A stretch of DNA of 42,380 nt from Bacillus sp. FJAT-29790 (GCF_019039215.1 NZ_JAHNZZ010000001.1:211656-254035); one strand, 5' to 3'; shown: positions 7,429 to 16,598, counted from the stretch's first letter. The notes: generated by a model not told the origin, from the letters alone. Translations and numbers: made by a program.

Positions 7429-8708
7429 GTATTGCAATTTCTACTATATCATTATTTGCGTTGTTTTTAGCTGGTATTCCGGTTGCATTTGCGATTATTG
7501 GTAGCACTCTAATCTATTTTTTAATTTCCCAGCAAGTAGAACCGATGTTGTTAGTTCAAAGAATGATTGCTGGAATAGAATCAGTACCACTACTTGCCAT
7601 TCCATTTTTCATAGTCGCTGGTGTTCTAATGAACTATACGGGAATTACCCGCAGAATAGCAAATTTTGCGGAAGTAATCACAGGACACCTTCCAGGGGGA
7701 TTAGCCCAGGTTAGCGTAGTGCTGAGTACGATAATGGGAGGACTTTCAGGGTCTGGATTAGCAGATGCAGCTATGCAAGCGAAAATGATGCATCCAGAAA
7801 TGAATAAAAAAGGGTACGATCCCGGATTTTCTGCTACTGTCATCGGAGCCTCCTCGCTTATTACACCATTAATACCACCTGGTATCGGGATGATTTTATA
7901 CGGATATATTGGAAATGTTTCCATCGGAAAGCTCTTTATGGCGGGAGTTGTTCCGGGATTAATGACGTGTCTTTTAATGATGATTGCTGTCCATATCGTT
8001 TCTAAAAAACGAGGTTATTTGCCAATAAGAGAAAAAGTGGCACGGCCTAAGGAAGTTGCTATCGCTTCAAAAGATGCTATTCTAGCGTTAATATTGCCAG
8101 TCATTATTATCGGCGGAATCCGCATAGGTGTTTTTACCCCGACAGAAGCTGGGGCTGCTGCTATTGTTTATGCTTTGTTAATCGGGTTTTTATTTTATAG
8201 AGAAATGAAAATTTCACATTTGATGAAAGCGCTAAAGGAATCTGTTTCGACTTCCGCATCTATTTTGCTAATTATTGCTGCAGGGTCTGCATTTGGGTGG
8301 ATTCTAACATGGGAAAGAATTCCTCATATTGCAACAGACTATGTAACTCAAGTTGTAAGCACACCGGTGGCCTTTCTATTAGTATTAAATCTATTTTTAA
8401 TAATACTAGGAATGTTTATTGAAGGAAATGTTGCCATTATTATTTTAACACCATTGTTGATTCCGATGGGCGAGGCATATGGAATTGATCCTGTCCATTT
8501 AGGAATGGTCTTTTTGTTTAATATTGGAATAGGAACGATTACCCCACCACTTGGAACAGCGATGTTTACCGTTTGTTCCATAACAAAGGTTAAAATAGAG
8601 CATTTTTTAAAAGAGGTATGGCCAATGTACATTGTCTTATTTATCGCTTTAATGCTCATTACATTTGTACCGATGATTTCATTGTGGCTGCCGGGATTAT
8701 TAAAGTGA
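7425..8708 (+). CDS. dctM: TRAP transporter large permease DctM
   Basis: This is a 427-aa integral membrane protein with about 11-12 hydrophobic helices, the catalytic large subunit that drives Na+- or H+-coupled import of the ligand delivered by DctP. Typical DctM segments are visible: IPVAFAIIGSTL near the N-terminus, IPFFIVAGVLMNYTGITRRI, the GGLSGSGLADAAMQ loop, and near the C-terminus NIGIGTITPPLGTAMFTVCS. Its start overlaps the dctQ stop, so translation is coupled. It completes a DctPQM set inside the catabolic cluster. Confidence 0.94.
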   Translation: MSIAISTISLFALFLAGIPVAFAIIGSTLIYFLISQQVEPMLLVQRMIAGIESVPLLAIPFFIVAGVLMNYTGITRRIANFAEVITGHLPGGLAQVSVVLSTIMGGLSGSGLADAAMQAKMMHPEMNKKGYDPGFSATVIGASSLITPLIPPGIGMILYGYIGNVSIGKLFMAGVVPGLMTCLLMMIAVHIVSKKRGYLPIREKVARPKEVAIASKDAILALILPVIIIGGIRIGVFTPTEAGAAAIVYALLIGFLFYREMKISHLMKALKESVSTSASILLIIAAGSAFGWILTWERIPHIATDYVTQVVSTPVAFLLVLNLFLIILGMFIEGNVAIIILTPLLIPMGEAYGIDPVHLGMVFLFNIGIGTITPPLGTAMFTVCSITKVKIEHFLKEVWPMYIVLFIALMLITFVPMISLWLPGLLK

Positions 8709-8760
8709 TTCATTTGTATCCAAACGGTAGGGTTATTAAACTGTCAAAAGGAGAAAAAAC

Positions 8761-9663
8761 ATGCGGATTATTCGATATGAAAATGAACAAGGAACTCCGA
8801 TTTTAGCGGCATTAACCGATGATTCAAAAGTGTTTCCTCTTATTTTTAAGCATTTTTTCGAGTTGGTAGAATACGCAAAGGAGCGTAATCAGTCACCTTA
8901 TTCTTTTGTTAAAGAAATGACACAAGATGAACTACCTTCGGCAATAAAGTTTGAGGATCTATCATTACTAATTCCGATTGAAGCACCAGAAGTATGGGCG
9001 GCCGGAGTCACATATGAAAAAAGTAAAGAAGCAAGAAATTATGAAGCGACAGATGGAAAGTTAGACGTGAACACTTTTTATGATAAAGTTTACGGTGCTG
9101 AGCGCCCAGAAATTTTCTTTAAGTCGACCGCTGCAAGAACAGTGGGACCAAATACAGAAGTATATTTACGTAGTGATTCAAACTGGCAAATTCCCGAACC
9201 GGAATTGGGTCTTGTGATTAATCAAGAAGGAAACATTTTGGCTTACACGATTGGAAATGATATGAGTTGTCGTGATATAGAAGGTGAAAATCCCCTTTAT
9301 CTTCCGCAAGCAAAAATATGGAAGCAATCATGTGCCATTGGACCTTCTCTTCTGCTAGCAGAAACAGTTGAAGATGCTTATCAATTTGATATTATTTGTA
9401 GAATTTATCGTGACAATAAAAAGGTAGTCGAGGGAAAAGCGAACACTAGCCAATTAAAAAGAAGGTATGATGAATTAATTTCCTATTTATTAAGGGATAA
9501 TGAGATTTTTGATGGAACCATCCTTTTAACAGGGACATGTATAGTTCCACCAAATGATTTTACTCTAATGGACAGAGATGTAATAGAAATTGAAATCCCT
9601 GAAATTGGAGTATTGAGAAACCCAGTGAAAGCACCAGCTAATAAACAGATCGCTCTTTATTAA
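8761..9663 (+). CDS. FAH-family 2-keto-3-deoxy-D-pentonate dehydratase-like protein
   Basis: This 300-aa protein matches in length and motif order the FAH-fold dehydratases that convert 2-keto-3-deoxy-D-arabinonate or D-xylonate to 2-oxoglutarate semialdehyde (KdaD/XylX type). Seen in the sequence are PEVWAAGVTYEKSKEARN (about residues 76-93), the metal-binding EPELGLVI and GNDMSCRDIEGENPLYLPQAK segments, and a late LLTGTCIVPP motif. It lacks the general acylpyruvase layout of the first FAH gene. AAAGGAG precedes the ATG. The pathway partner for its product, a semialdehyde dehydrogenase, lies at 11415. All D-pentonates give the same 2-keto-3-deoxy intermediate, so the starting sugar acid is not fixed by this gene. 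Confidence 0.82.
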   Translation: MRIIRYENEQGTPILAALTDDSKVFPLIFKHFFELVEYAKERNQSPYSFVKEMTQDELPSAIKFEDLSLLIPIEAPEVWAAGVTYEKSKEARNYEATDGKLDVNTFYDKVYGAERPEIFFKSTAARTVGPNTEVYLRSDSNWQIPEPELGLVINQEGNILAYTIGNDMSCRDIEGENPLYLPQAKIWKQSCAIGPSLLLAETVEDAYQFDIICRIYRDNKKVVEGKANTSQLKRRYDELISYLLRDNEIFDGTILLTGTCIVPPNDFTLMDRDVIEIEIPEIGVLRNPVKAPANKQIALY

Positions 9664-9894
9664 AGGCTGTTTTCGTAAAGTTTGTTGTTTTTATAAGGGG
9701 ATTTTTATTTAATAATCTGAGTTGATTGGAGCGGAGGGCACTTGACTCCAGCGGGAGATAGAGGGAACGGGAGACCCCACAGGCGGTAACGCCGAGGAGG
9801 CTCCCGTCCCTCCCCGCGGAAAGCAAGTGCCCGCAGCGGAAATCAACGGATAAACTTTGTAGGCTAAAACAACAATATATGCGAAGTCAGCCTT
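9664..9894 (+). repeat. Complete palindromic MITE-like repeat inside the catabolic operon
   Basis: The ends are inverted: AGGCTGTTTTCG with TTGTTGTTTT on the left, and AAAACAACA with CGAAGTCAGCCTT on the right. Inside, GTTGATT (9721) pairs with AATCAAC (9841), GGGCACTTG (9736) with CAAGTGCCC (9824), CGGGAG with CTCCCG, and GGCG with CGCC at the centre. The whole is one long imperfect palindrome of about 230 bp. It begins immediately after the stop codon of the FAH dehydratase gene and separates it from the UxaA pair. It has no real coding capacity; the open frame across it is a palindrome artefact. Confidence 0.85.
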
Positions 9895-9925
9895 ATTAAA
9901 ATATTGATGAAGGAGCCAAATAATA

Positions 9926-10234
9926 ATGATAAAAAACTATAAAACTATTTTGATGAAGCCGGAAGATTTAGTTGCAACTGCGCTAGAAAACATTCCGGCA
10001 AATGCTATTGTAACGGTGTCCTGCAGGGGGAAAAACCTTACTATTGAGCTATTAGAAGATATCGAATTCGGTCATAAGTTTGCAGTTACTCTGATTACAG
10101 AAGGAACAGATATTCTAAAATACGGTGAAGTCATAGGAAGAGCAAGTCAAAATATTGAACCAGGTGCCCACGTACATGTGCATAATATTGAAGGAATCCG
10201 AGGAAGAGGTGACCAAATTGAAATTAACAAATGA
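9926..10234 (+). CDS. UxaA-family dehydratase small subunit (SAF domain)
   Basis: This is a 102-aa protein corresponding to the N-terminal SAF domain of altronate/galactarate dehydratases, encoded here as a separate chain. The segments NAIVTVSCRGKN, FGHKFAVTLI, GTDILKYGEVIGRAS and the terminal HVHNIEGIRGRGDQ are family-typical. GAAGGAG precedes the ATG. In the two-gene members of this family the small and large subunits form one iron-dependent dehydratase; (R)-sulfolactate lyase SuyAB has the same split form. Its last 17 bases overlap the large-subunit gene, so the subunits are made together. Confidence 0.88.
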   Translation: MIKNYKTILMKPEDLVATALENIPANAIVTVSCRGKNLTIELLEDIEFGHKFAVTLITEGTDILKYGEVIGRASQNIEPGAHVHVHNIEGIRGRGDQIEINK

Positions 10235-11393
10235 TAATAAATTTTGGGGATATCGAAGACCAGATGGTAAAGTAGGTGTTCGAAACCATGTATTAATATT
10301 ACCGACTATTACATGCGCAACACAAGCTGCAAAGCAAATTACAGAATTGGTTCATGGGACGGTTTCGTTTATCCATCAACATGGTTGTGCTCAAGTGGGA
10401 ATAGATTATGAGCAGACATTTCGTACATATGTTGGGATGGGAGCAAATCCAAATGTTTATGGAGTAGTCGTTCTCGGACTAGGATGTGAAACGCATCAAG
10501 CTAGAAGTGTGGCTGGTGAACTGGCCAAAACGAATAAACCAGTAGAAGTTGTTTCTATCCAAGATCATGGAGGCACGTTAACGGCGATCGCAGAAGGAGC
10601 AAAGATAGCCGCAAAAATGGTCCAGGATGCATCTGCCCAACCAAGAGAGCTATGCGACATTAGTGAGTTAATTATTGGGACAGAATGTGGAGGCTCAGAT
10701 GCCTGTTCGGGTATTTCGGCTAACCCTGCGGTTGGAGCCGTCAGTGATATGATTATTGAGCATGGCGGGACCGCCATTTTAGCAGAAACGACGGAGTTAA
10801 TTGGGGCGGAGCATTTATTAGCAAATAGGGCAGTAGATGACAGAGTAGCGAAAAAAGCGTATGAAGTCATTAAGGCCATGGAAAAGCGTTCTATTCAAAT
10901 GGGAGTGGATATCCGAACTGGAAATCCTAGCCCTGGAAATAAAAGAGGCGGCCTAAGTACGCTGGAAGAAAAATCTTTAGGAGCCGCTAATAAAGCAGGA
11001 AGTAAACAATTACAGGAAGTTATTGATTATGCTCAATCCCCAAATAAAAAAGGATTAGTTTGGATGGATACTCCAGGACATGATATTGAACAATTAACAG
11101 GGATGGTAGCGGGTGGAGCGCAAGTGGTTCTATTTACCACCGGAAGAGGAACACCTACAGGTTCCCCGATCGCACCTACTATTAAAATATCAACTAATAC
11201 TGGCATATTTGAAAAAATGAGAGAAAATATTGATTTAAACGCAGGAACTATTATCGAAGGCACAGAAACGATCGATTCTGTTGGTATAAGGATTTTTGAA
11301 GAAATTGTTAAAGTTTCTTCTGGAAAATTAACGAAAGCAGAAATTTTGAAACAGCATGATTTTGGAATTTGGAGAATAGGACCAACTTTCTAA
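10218..11393 (+). CDS. UxaA-family sugar-acid dehydratase large subunit
   Basis: This is a 391-aa homologue of the C-terminal catalytic part of altronate/galactarate dehydratase. Family segments include GYRRPDGKVGVRNHVLILPT at the start, IHQHGCAQVG, VLGLGCETHQ, IGTECGGSDACSGISANPA and the C-terminal TTGRGTPTGSPIAPTIKIST. I place the start at TTG 10218 because GAGGTGA sits five bases upstream; GTG 10209 is too close to any site, and an upstream in-frame ATG lies within the small-subunit gene. It would remove water from a sugar acid to give a 2-keto-3-deoxy acid, the first committed step of the pathway. The exact substrate (pentonate, hexonate or a deoxy sugar acid) is not visible. Confidence 0.88.
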   Translation: MKLTNDNKFWGYRRPDGKVGVRNHVLILPTITCATQAAKQITELVHGTVSFIHQHGCAQVGIDYEQTFRTYVGMGANPNVYGVVVLGLGCETHQARSVAGELAKTNKPVEVVSIQDHGGTLTAIAEGAKIAAKMVQDASAQPRELCDISELIIGTECGGSDACSGISANPAVGAVSDMIIEHGGTAILAETTELIGAEHLLANRAVDDRVAKKAYEVIKAMEKRSIQMGVDIRTGNPSPGNKRGGLSTLEEKSLGAANKAGSKQLQEVIDYAQSPNKKGLVWMDTPGHDIEQLTGMVAGGAQVVLFTTGRGTPTGSPIAPTIKISTNTGIFEKMRENIDLNAGTIIEGTETIDSVGIRIFEEIVKVSSGKLTKAEILKQHDFGIWRIGPTF

Positions 11394-11414
11394 TTAAGAA
11401 AAGGGGTAACAACC

Positions 11415-12884
11415 ATGCAAACGGTATTTAAAGAAAAAACCTATAAAAATTTTATTGATAATGAGTGGGTAGAATCACTTTCTCAAAAAGTAATTAAAAG
11501 TATAAATCCAGCTAACAAGGAAGAAGTAGTCGGTTATGTTCAAAACTCTACGAAAGATGATTTGGACAATGCAATGAATGCGGCCCACCAAGCGAAAAAA
11601 GCATGGCGTAAGCTAGGTCAGGCAGCGAGAGGTCAGTTGTTATTTAAAGTAGCAAACGTATTAGAAGAGAACCTTAACGATATTGCTGAAACTATGACGA
11701 GAGAAATGGGCAAAACGCTACCTGAAGCAAAAGGTGAAACGGCACGGGGTGTGGCAATTCTTCGCTACTATGCAGGAGAGGGAATGCGTAAAGAAGGGGA
11801 TGTTATTCCTTCGTCAGATAAAGATGCACTAATGTTTACAAAGCGTACTCCTTTGGGTGTTGTAGGTGTAATTACTCCGTGGAACTTTCCTGTGGCTATT
11901 CCAATTTGGAAAATTGCACCTGCTCTAGTATATGGAAATACAATTGTATTGAAGCCTGCCTCTGAAGGTGCAGTAACAGCGGCAAAAGTTGTGGAATGTT
12001 TTGCTAAAGCGGGGCTTCCTAAAGGGGTGCTGAACTTAATTACGGGCTCGGGTTCAGTAATCGGGCAAGAATTAATTGAACACCCACTACTGAATGGGAT
12101 TACATTTACTGGGTCCGAGACTGTTGGTAAAAATATATCGAAAGCAGCATCAGAGCGAGGCATTAAATTCCAAATGGAGATGGGCGGGAAAAATCCTGTA
12201 ATCGTCACTAAAGATGCAAATATAGATTTGGCTGTCGAAGCAGTCATTAGTGGAGGATTCCGTTCTTCTGGACAAAAATGCACTGCATCGAGCCGGGTTA
12301 TTATCGAAGAAGCAGTTTATGAAGATTTTAAAGAAAAGCTAATACAGGAAACGAAGAAAATCACTATCGGTAACGGCTTACATGAAGGTATTTGGATGGG
12401 GCCATGCGCGAGTGAAAGTCAGTTTAATACTGTGAAAGAGTATATTGAAAAAGGAAAAGCAGAGGGTGCCTCTTTACTTTTAGGTGGCGAAGAACTAAAA
12501 GGCGAAGAGTATGAGAATGGATATTACATTTCACCAGCTATTTTTGAAATAGCCACACCACATTTGGCTATTGCCCAAGAAGAAATATTTGGTCCCGTCA
12601 TCGCCTTAATTAAAGCTGCTAATCTAGAAGAAGCTATTGAAATCGCTAACAATACTAAGTACGGCTTAAGCGCCTCCATATTCACATCTAACATAAACGC
12701 TTTGCTGGAATTTATTGATGAAATTGAAGCGGGTCTTGTAAGAATCAATGCGGAAAGTGCTGGTGTTGAACTTCAATCTCCATTTGGTGGAATGAAAGCT
12801 TCAAGCTCAGGTTCCCGTGAACAAGGAGAAGCAGCAAAAGAGTTTTTCACTGCTATTAAGACAATTTTTATTAAAGGATCATAA
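11415..12884 (+). CDS. Aldehyde dehydrogenase, probable 2-oxoglutarate semialdehyde dehydrogenase
   Basis: This is an NAD(P)-dependent aldehyde dehydrogenase of 489 aa. The active site is complete: Asn157 in TPWNF, Glu255 in QMEMGGKNP and nucleophile Cys289 in SSGQKCTAS, with the nucleotide-binding [11 protein letters not shown] upstream. The sequence style fits the 2,5-dioxovalerate (alpha-ketoglutarate semialdehyde) dehydrogenase group. As the last gene of a cluster containing a 2-keto-3-deoxypentonate dehydratase it would deliver 2-oxoglutarate to the TCA cycle. A less specific role (for example on glycolaldehyde or lactaldehyde) is possible. AAGGGG stands before the ATG, 21 bases after the UxaA stop. 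Confidence 0.88.
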   Translation: MQTVFKEKTYKNFIDNEWVESLSQKVIKSINPANKEEVVGYVQNSTKDDLDNAMNAAHQAKKAWRKLGQAARGQLLFKVANVLEENLNDIAETMTREMGKTLPEAKGETARGVAILRYYAGEGMRKEGDVIPSSDKDALMFTKRTPLGVVGVITPWNFPVAIPIWKIAPALVYGNTIVLKPASEGAVTAAKVVECFAKAGLPKGVLNLITGSGSVIGQELIEHPLLNGITFTGSETVGKNISKAASERGIKFQMEMGGKNPVIVTKDANIDLAVEAVISGGFRSSGQKCTASSRVIIEEAVYEDFKEKLIQETKKITIGNGLHEGIWMGPCASESQFNTVKEYIEKGKAEGASLLLGGEELKGEEYENGYYISPAIFEIATPHLAIAQEEIFGPVIALIKAANLEEAIEIANNTKYGLSASIFTSNINALLEFIDEIEAGLVRINAESAGVELQSPFGGMKASSSGSREQGEAAKEFFTAIKTIFIKGS

Positions 12885-12977
12885 TAGCGGATTAACGTCC
12901 GAGTAAGTTTTTTGCCTTTTTCTTTGCTGGGTAGGCGAAGAAGGTTATATAAATGCTAGTTGCTGTTTTGAAAAAAT

Positions 12978-13014
12978 AAAATCAAGCCTGACGGATCCGC
13001 CAGGCTTGATTTTT
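12978..13014. terminator. Bidirectional terminator between the catabolic cluster and the radical SAM gene
   Basis: AAATCAAGCCTG pairs with CAGGCTTGATTT around the CGGATCCG palindrome, with T-runs on both strands. It serves the aldehyde dehydrogenase gene on the plus strand and the converging radical SAM gene on the minus strand. It is followed by three tandem copies of ACTTT. This hairpin is duplicated at 2652-2684. Confidence 0.9.
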
Positions 13015-13027
13015 ACTTTACTTTACT

Positions 13028-14773
13028 TTACTTTTCGGGAGTAGAAAATAACGATGTCTTTTCAGAGCTCGGTTCGAAAAAGGCAAGGATAGTCGTTGTC
13101 TTTTTCTCGATCTTTCCTTCAGTAAAATATTTGTCTAAATCAAATGTTAGTTTTTCAATTAGTGTGTGCTTATATATATCCTTTTCGTTAAGCCCTAGGT
13201 TGGCGAACTCTTTGCCTAAGCGGGCTGGGTCCTGTAAGATGTCCTGATAAATTGAGGATCTTTCGGATTTTTCGTAGCTGGATTCCCACCATGGTTTTCT
13301 TGGTTTATATTTTTGCCTGGAAAGATAATCATATTTCATCAGGCCTTCAATCACATCTAAGTTGGTAATCTTGCTATATTCAAGAAATTCATAGAGGCGT
13401 TTGTACAAATCCTCTAATTGATGCCCGATTCTGGACCAGCCTTGTTGCTCCCAATAACTTCCGAAATCTTGAAAGAAGTCGAATGGAGATGGAAATGCAT
13501 GTGAAACAAGATATTCAATCGTAAAATCCATCCGATGAGCATTCCAATATTTTTCAAGGACATCTTCAACTTGTTTAATTTTTATGATGTCATCGAACGA
13601 TAGGACATTATTTCCGAGCATTTCATATGGGGAGTGATCCATATAAATATATTGGTGCTGTTCTGCTCTCAATCTTAGTCCTGTTCCCCTTAACAATTTT
13701 AAGAAGCCAAGCTGTAATTCCTCAGGTCGCATCGCAAAGACATCATTAAATGTTCTTTTGAAGGAATGGTAATCTTCTTCAGGAAGCCCAGCAATTAAAT
13801 CGAGATGCTGGTCAATTTTCCCACCGTCCTTAACCATCGTAACAGTACGTGAGAGCTTTTCGAAGTTTTGTTTCCTCATGACAAGCTCGTTCGTATAATC
13901 ATTCGTTGACTGAACCCCAATTTCAAATCTAAATAACCCAGGTGGTGCTTCCTTATTTAAAAATTCGATAACCTCAGGCCTCATAATATCAGCTGTTATT
14001 TCAAATTGAAATACCGTTCCAGGCAAATGCTCATCAATAAGAAACCGAAACATTTCCATGGCATAGCTTCTGCTGATATTAAACGTCCGGTCAACGAATT
14101 TAATTGTTCTCGCGCCATTCTTCATTAAATATCTAATATCTTCTTTTACTTTTTCTCTGTCAAAATACCTAACACCTACTTCAATAGAAGAAAGGCAGAA
14201 TTGACAGCTAAAAGGGCAGCCACGGCTTGTTTCTATATAAGTAACTCGTTTAGAAAGATGAGAGATATCCTCTTCAAATCTGAAAGGGGATGGCAGATCG
14301 CGGAGATCCAGCTTGTTTCGCTGTGGGTTTATTTTGATCTGGCCGTCTTTTCGAAAGGCAACACCAGGAACAATTTCAAACTGTGTTTGTTCTGTGAGCT
14401 CAGTTAATAATTGTTTGAACGTTTCTTCTCCCTCGCCAATGACAATAAAGTCGAATTCATCTACATTTTCCATCCAATCCTGAACATCGTAAGACACTTC
14501 CGGTCCGCCAACAATAATCTGAATGGAAGGATTAATTTTTTTAATCATTTTACAGACTTTAATCGTTTCTTCAATATTCCAGATATAACAGCTAAAGCCA
14601 ATAATAGCAGGCTTTTTCCGAATGAGGTCAGTCACAATGTTCATGACTGGATCATTAATCGTGTACTCTGCAATTTCAATATCGAACTCTGGCTGTGCAT
14701 ATGCCTTCAAATAACGAATGGCTATATTTGTATGAATATATTTAGCATTTAACGTCGAACAAATAATTTTCAT
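13028..14773 (-). CDS. B12-binding domain radical SAM protein with DUF4080
   Basis: This is a 581-aa protein in three parts. An N-terminal cobalamin-binding-like domain spans about 1-130 (NAKYIHTNIAIRYLKAY at the start and IIVGGPEVSYD near 86-96). The radical SAM core carries the cluster motif CPFSCQFC with Cys186, Cys190 and Cys193. The C-terminal DUF4080 region starts from about residue 370. Relatives are widespread in Firmicutes without an established reaction, and some B12-radical SAM proteins are methylases; I do not assign a substrate. AAAGGAG precedes the ATG. The last 26 codons and the terminator have a degenerate second copy at 2652-2800. It converges on the catabolic operon. Confidence 0.88.
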   Translation of the reverse strand: MKIICSTLNAKYIHTNIAIRYLKAYAQPEFDIEIAEYTINDPVMNIVTDLIRKKPAIIGFSCYIWNIEETIKVCKMIKKINPSIQIIVGGPEVSYDVQDWMENVDEFDFIVIGEGEETFKQLLTELTEQTQFEIVPGVAFRKDGQIKINPQRNKLDLRDLPSPFRFEEDISHLSKRVTYIETSRGCPFSCQFCLSSIEVGVRYFDREKVKEDIRYLMKNGARTIKFVDRTFNISRSYAMEMFRFLIDEHLPGTVFQFEITADIMRPEVIEFLNKEAPPGLFRFEIGVQSTNDYTNELVMRKQNFEKLSRTVTMVKDGGKIDQHLDLIAGLPEEDYHSFKRTFNDVFAMRPEELQLGFLKLLRGTGLRLRAEQHQYIYMDHSPYEMLGNNVLSFDDIIKIKQVEDVLEKYWNAHRMDFTIEYLVSHAFPSPFDFFQDFGSYWEQQGWSRIGHQLEDLYKRLYEFLEYSKITNLDVIEGLMKYDYLSRQKYKPRKPWWESSYEKSERSSIYQDILQDPARLGKEFANLGLNEKDIYKHTLIEKLTFDLDKYFTEGKIEKKTTTILAFFEPSSEKTSLFSTPEK

Positions 14774-14860
14774 TATAGGAACTCCTTTAAAGAGTATTAA
14801 AACAACAACATATTATTATAACCTATTGTAGACAAAATGGATAGTAAAGAACCCCCTCAC

Positions 14861-14897
14861 AGAAAGAAGCCCACTCCGTAAAAAGGAGCGGGCTTCT
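14861..14897 (-). terminator. Terminator of the lactate permease gene
   Basis: On the minus strand GAAGCCCGCTCC pairs with GGAGTGGGCTTC, followed by TTTCT, just past the permease stop codon. The intergenic stretch up to the radical SAM gene's ribosome binding site holds nothing else. Confidence 0.88.
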
Positions 14898-14903
14898 AAT
14901 AGA

Positions 14904-16598
14904 TTAAGGTATCATCCAAGAAAAAACAGTATGCTGAAGGTATGTCATAATACAGATAAGTAAAACAAGGAATAGGCTATGTTTTATTGTAAAGCGGAAT
15001 AAATCTGCTTCTTTTCCAGCAAGGCCCACAGCTGCACATGCCACAGCAATTGATTGTGGAGAAATCATTTTCCCTGTTACGCCACCAGAAGAGTTTGCTG
15101 CTATTGCTAATACTGGATCCATACCTACCGAAGTTGCGGTAATTTTTTGTAGTGCGCCGAATAATAGGTTTGCGGAAGTATCCGAGCCTGTAATGAACAC
15201 GCCTAGCCATCCAAGTAATGGAGAGAAGAATGGGAATAGCATCCCGGTTTTAGCAAGGCTCATTCCAAGAGTCGTACTCATTCCAGAGGAATTCGTAACA
15301 TAAGCAAACCCTACGACTGCACCGATCGTAATAATCGGATATTTCAACTCATTTAGTGTTTCGCCGAAGGTAATGGCAAAGTTTTTCCATGAAATTTTAA
15401 CAATGAATTTAGAGATAAATGCTGAAATTAAAATCGCTGTTCCAGCTGCCCCAAGAATTTCAAGTTTAAATATAGCTCCGACCGTGTCTCCGGCAGCATT
15501 AATAATTTTATTATGTAGACCGGGTACTTCTGGTAAGAAGGTCAGTGAACTTCCGATATTGTTGATGCTATTCAAAATGACATTTGGTCCCTCATATTGA
15601 CCTATCAATGCCTTTTTCACAGCTGGAATTCCCCATAAGGAAATAATGCCAGTTAGGATAAGGAAAGGCGACCATGCTTTAAAAATTTGTCCGCCAGTAT
15701 AAGAAACCTCTTTCTGATAAGAGATTTGCCTAGCAGCAGTAGCTGCCATTTCTTGCTCGGCAGGGAATCGATAAATCGTTTTTGGCTGCCAAAATTTTAA
15801 GAAGATAGCTAATGCAAACAGAGACACTATTGCGGATAGAATATCAGGAAGTTCAGGTCCCAGAAAGTTAGATGATAGATATTGGGTAACTGCAAACGAA
15901 ACACCCGACACAAGGATCGCCGGCATAATCTCCCATGCTTTTTTAAATCCTGTCATAATGACTACTAAATAAAAAGGAATAAATACAGATAAGAAAGGAA
16001 GCTGCCGTCCAACCATTTTTGAAATTTCCATAGCAGGAATACCTGTCGGACCTTCCACCGCAATAATTGGGATCCCGATCGCCCCGAAAGCAACTGGTGC
16101 TGTGTTGGCAATTAAACAAAGCCCAGCAGCATAAAGGGGATTAAATCCTAGCCCAACTAACAATGCGGCTGAAATTGCAACAGGAGCTCCAAATCCAGCT
16201 GCCCCTTCAAGGAATGCACCAAAAGAAAAGGCTACTAGAAGAGCCTGAATACGACGGTCTTCTGTTATGGACAAAACAGAGCTTCGGATAATATCAAACT
16301 GCCCTGTTTTTACGGTTAATTTATACAAAAATACAGAAGTAATGATAATCCACCCAATCGGGAGAATTCCATAAACAGCTCCCTGAGTGGCTGACATGAA
16401 TACCATATTTGCCGGCATTTTAAAAGCAACTACAGCAATGACCATAGCGATTAGTAAAGTAGTAATCCCCGCTATATAGCCTTTCATTCTTTTAATTGCT
16501 AAAGCCCAGAAAAAATACAAAATTGGGATGAGTGCCACTACAGCAGATAAAGCAAGATTATCTCCAACTGCAGTAAAATTTTGAGTAAATGTCGTCAA
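14904..16598 (-). CDS. lctP: L-lactate permease (LctP/LldP family)
   Basis: This is a 564-aa polytopic membrane protein with about 13-14 hydrophobic helices, the family norm. Hallmarks are FGAFLEGAAGFGAPVAISAALL (about residues 126-147), the NTAPVAFGAIGIP segment, and the C-terminal GSDTSANLLFGALQ and NSSGGVTGKMISPQSIAVACAAVGL. It imports lactate, and relatives also carry glycolate, by proton symport. Translation probably starts at the TTG at 16598, with GGGGG about 10 bases upstream. The gene is divergent from lutR and controlled by a promoter and operator in the shared intergenic region, so it belongs to the lactate regulon. Confidence 0.93.
   Translation of the reverse strand: MTTFTQNFTAVGDNLALSAVVALIPILYFFWALAIKRMKGYIAGITTLLIAMVIAVVAFKMPANMVFMSATQGAVYGILPIGWIIITSVFLYKLTVKTGQFDIIRSSVLSITEDRRIQALLVAFSFGAFLEGAAGFGAPVAISAALLVGLGFNPLYAAGLCLIANTAPVAFGAIGIPIIAVEGPTGIPAMEISKMVGRQLPFLSVFIPFYLVVIMTGFKKAWEIMPAILVSGVSFAVTQYLSSNFLGPELPDILSAIVSLFALAIFLKFWQPKTIYRFPAEQEMAATAARQISYQKEVSYTGGQIFKAWSPFLILTGIISLWGIPAVKKALIGQYEGPNVILNSINNIGSSLTFLPEVPGLHNKIINAAGDTVGAIFKLEILGAAGTAILISAFISKFIVKISWKNFAITFGETLNELKYPIITIGAVVGFAYVTNSSGMSTTLGMSLAKTGMLFPFFSPLLGWLGVFITGSDTSANLLFGALQKITATSVGMDPVLAIAANSSGGVTGKMISPQSIAVACAAVGLAGKEADLFRFTIKHSLFLVLLICIMTYLQHTVFSWMIP

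Noticed and set aside
9638..9826. Minus-strand open frame across the repeat at 9664 (and its counterpart 27209-27475)
   Set aside because: Both frames are produced by the palindromic repeat itself, share sequence only because the repeat does, have no ribosome binding site, and the first overlaps the end of the FAH gene.
9926..11393. Sulfolactate sulfo-lyase SuyAB instead of a sugar-acid dehydratase
   Set aside because: The split SAF/large-subunit form fits SuyAB, but no sulfonate genes are nearby and all neighbours are sugar-acid enzymes. It remains a minor alternative.
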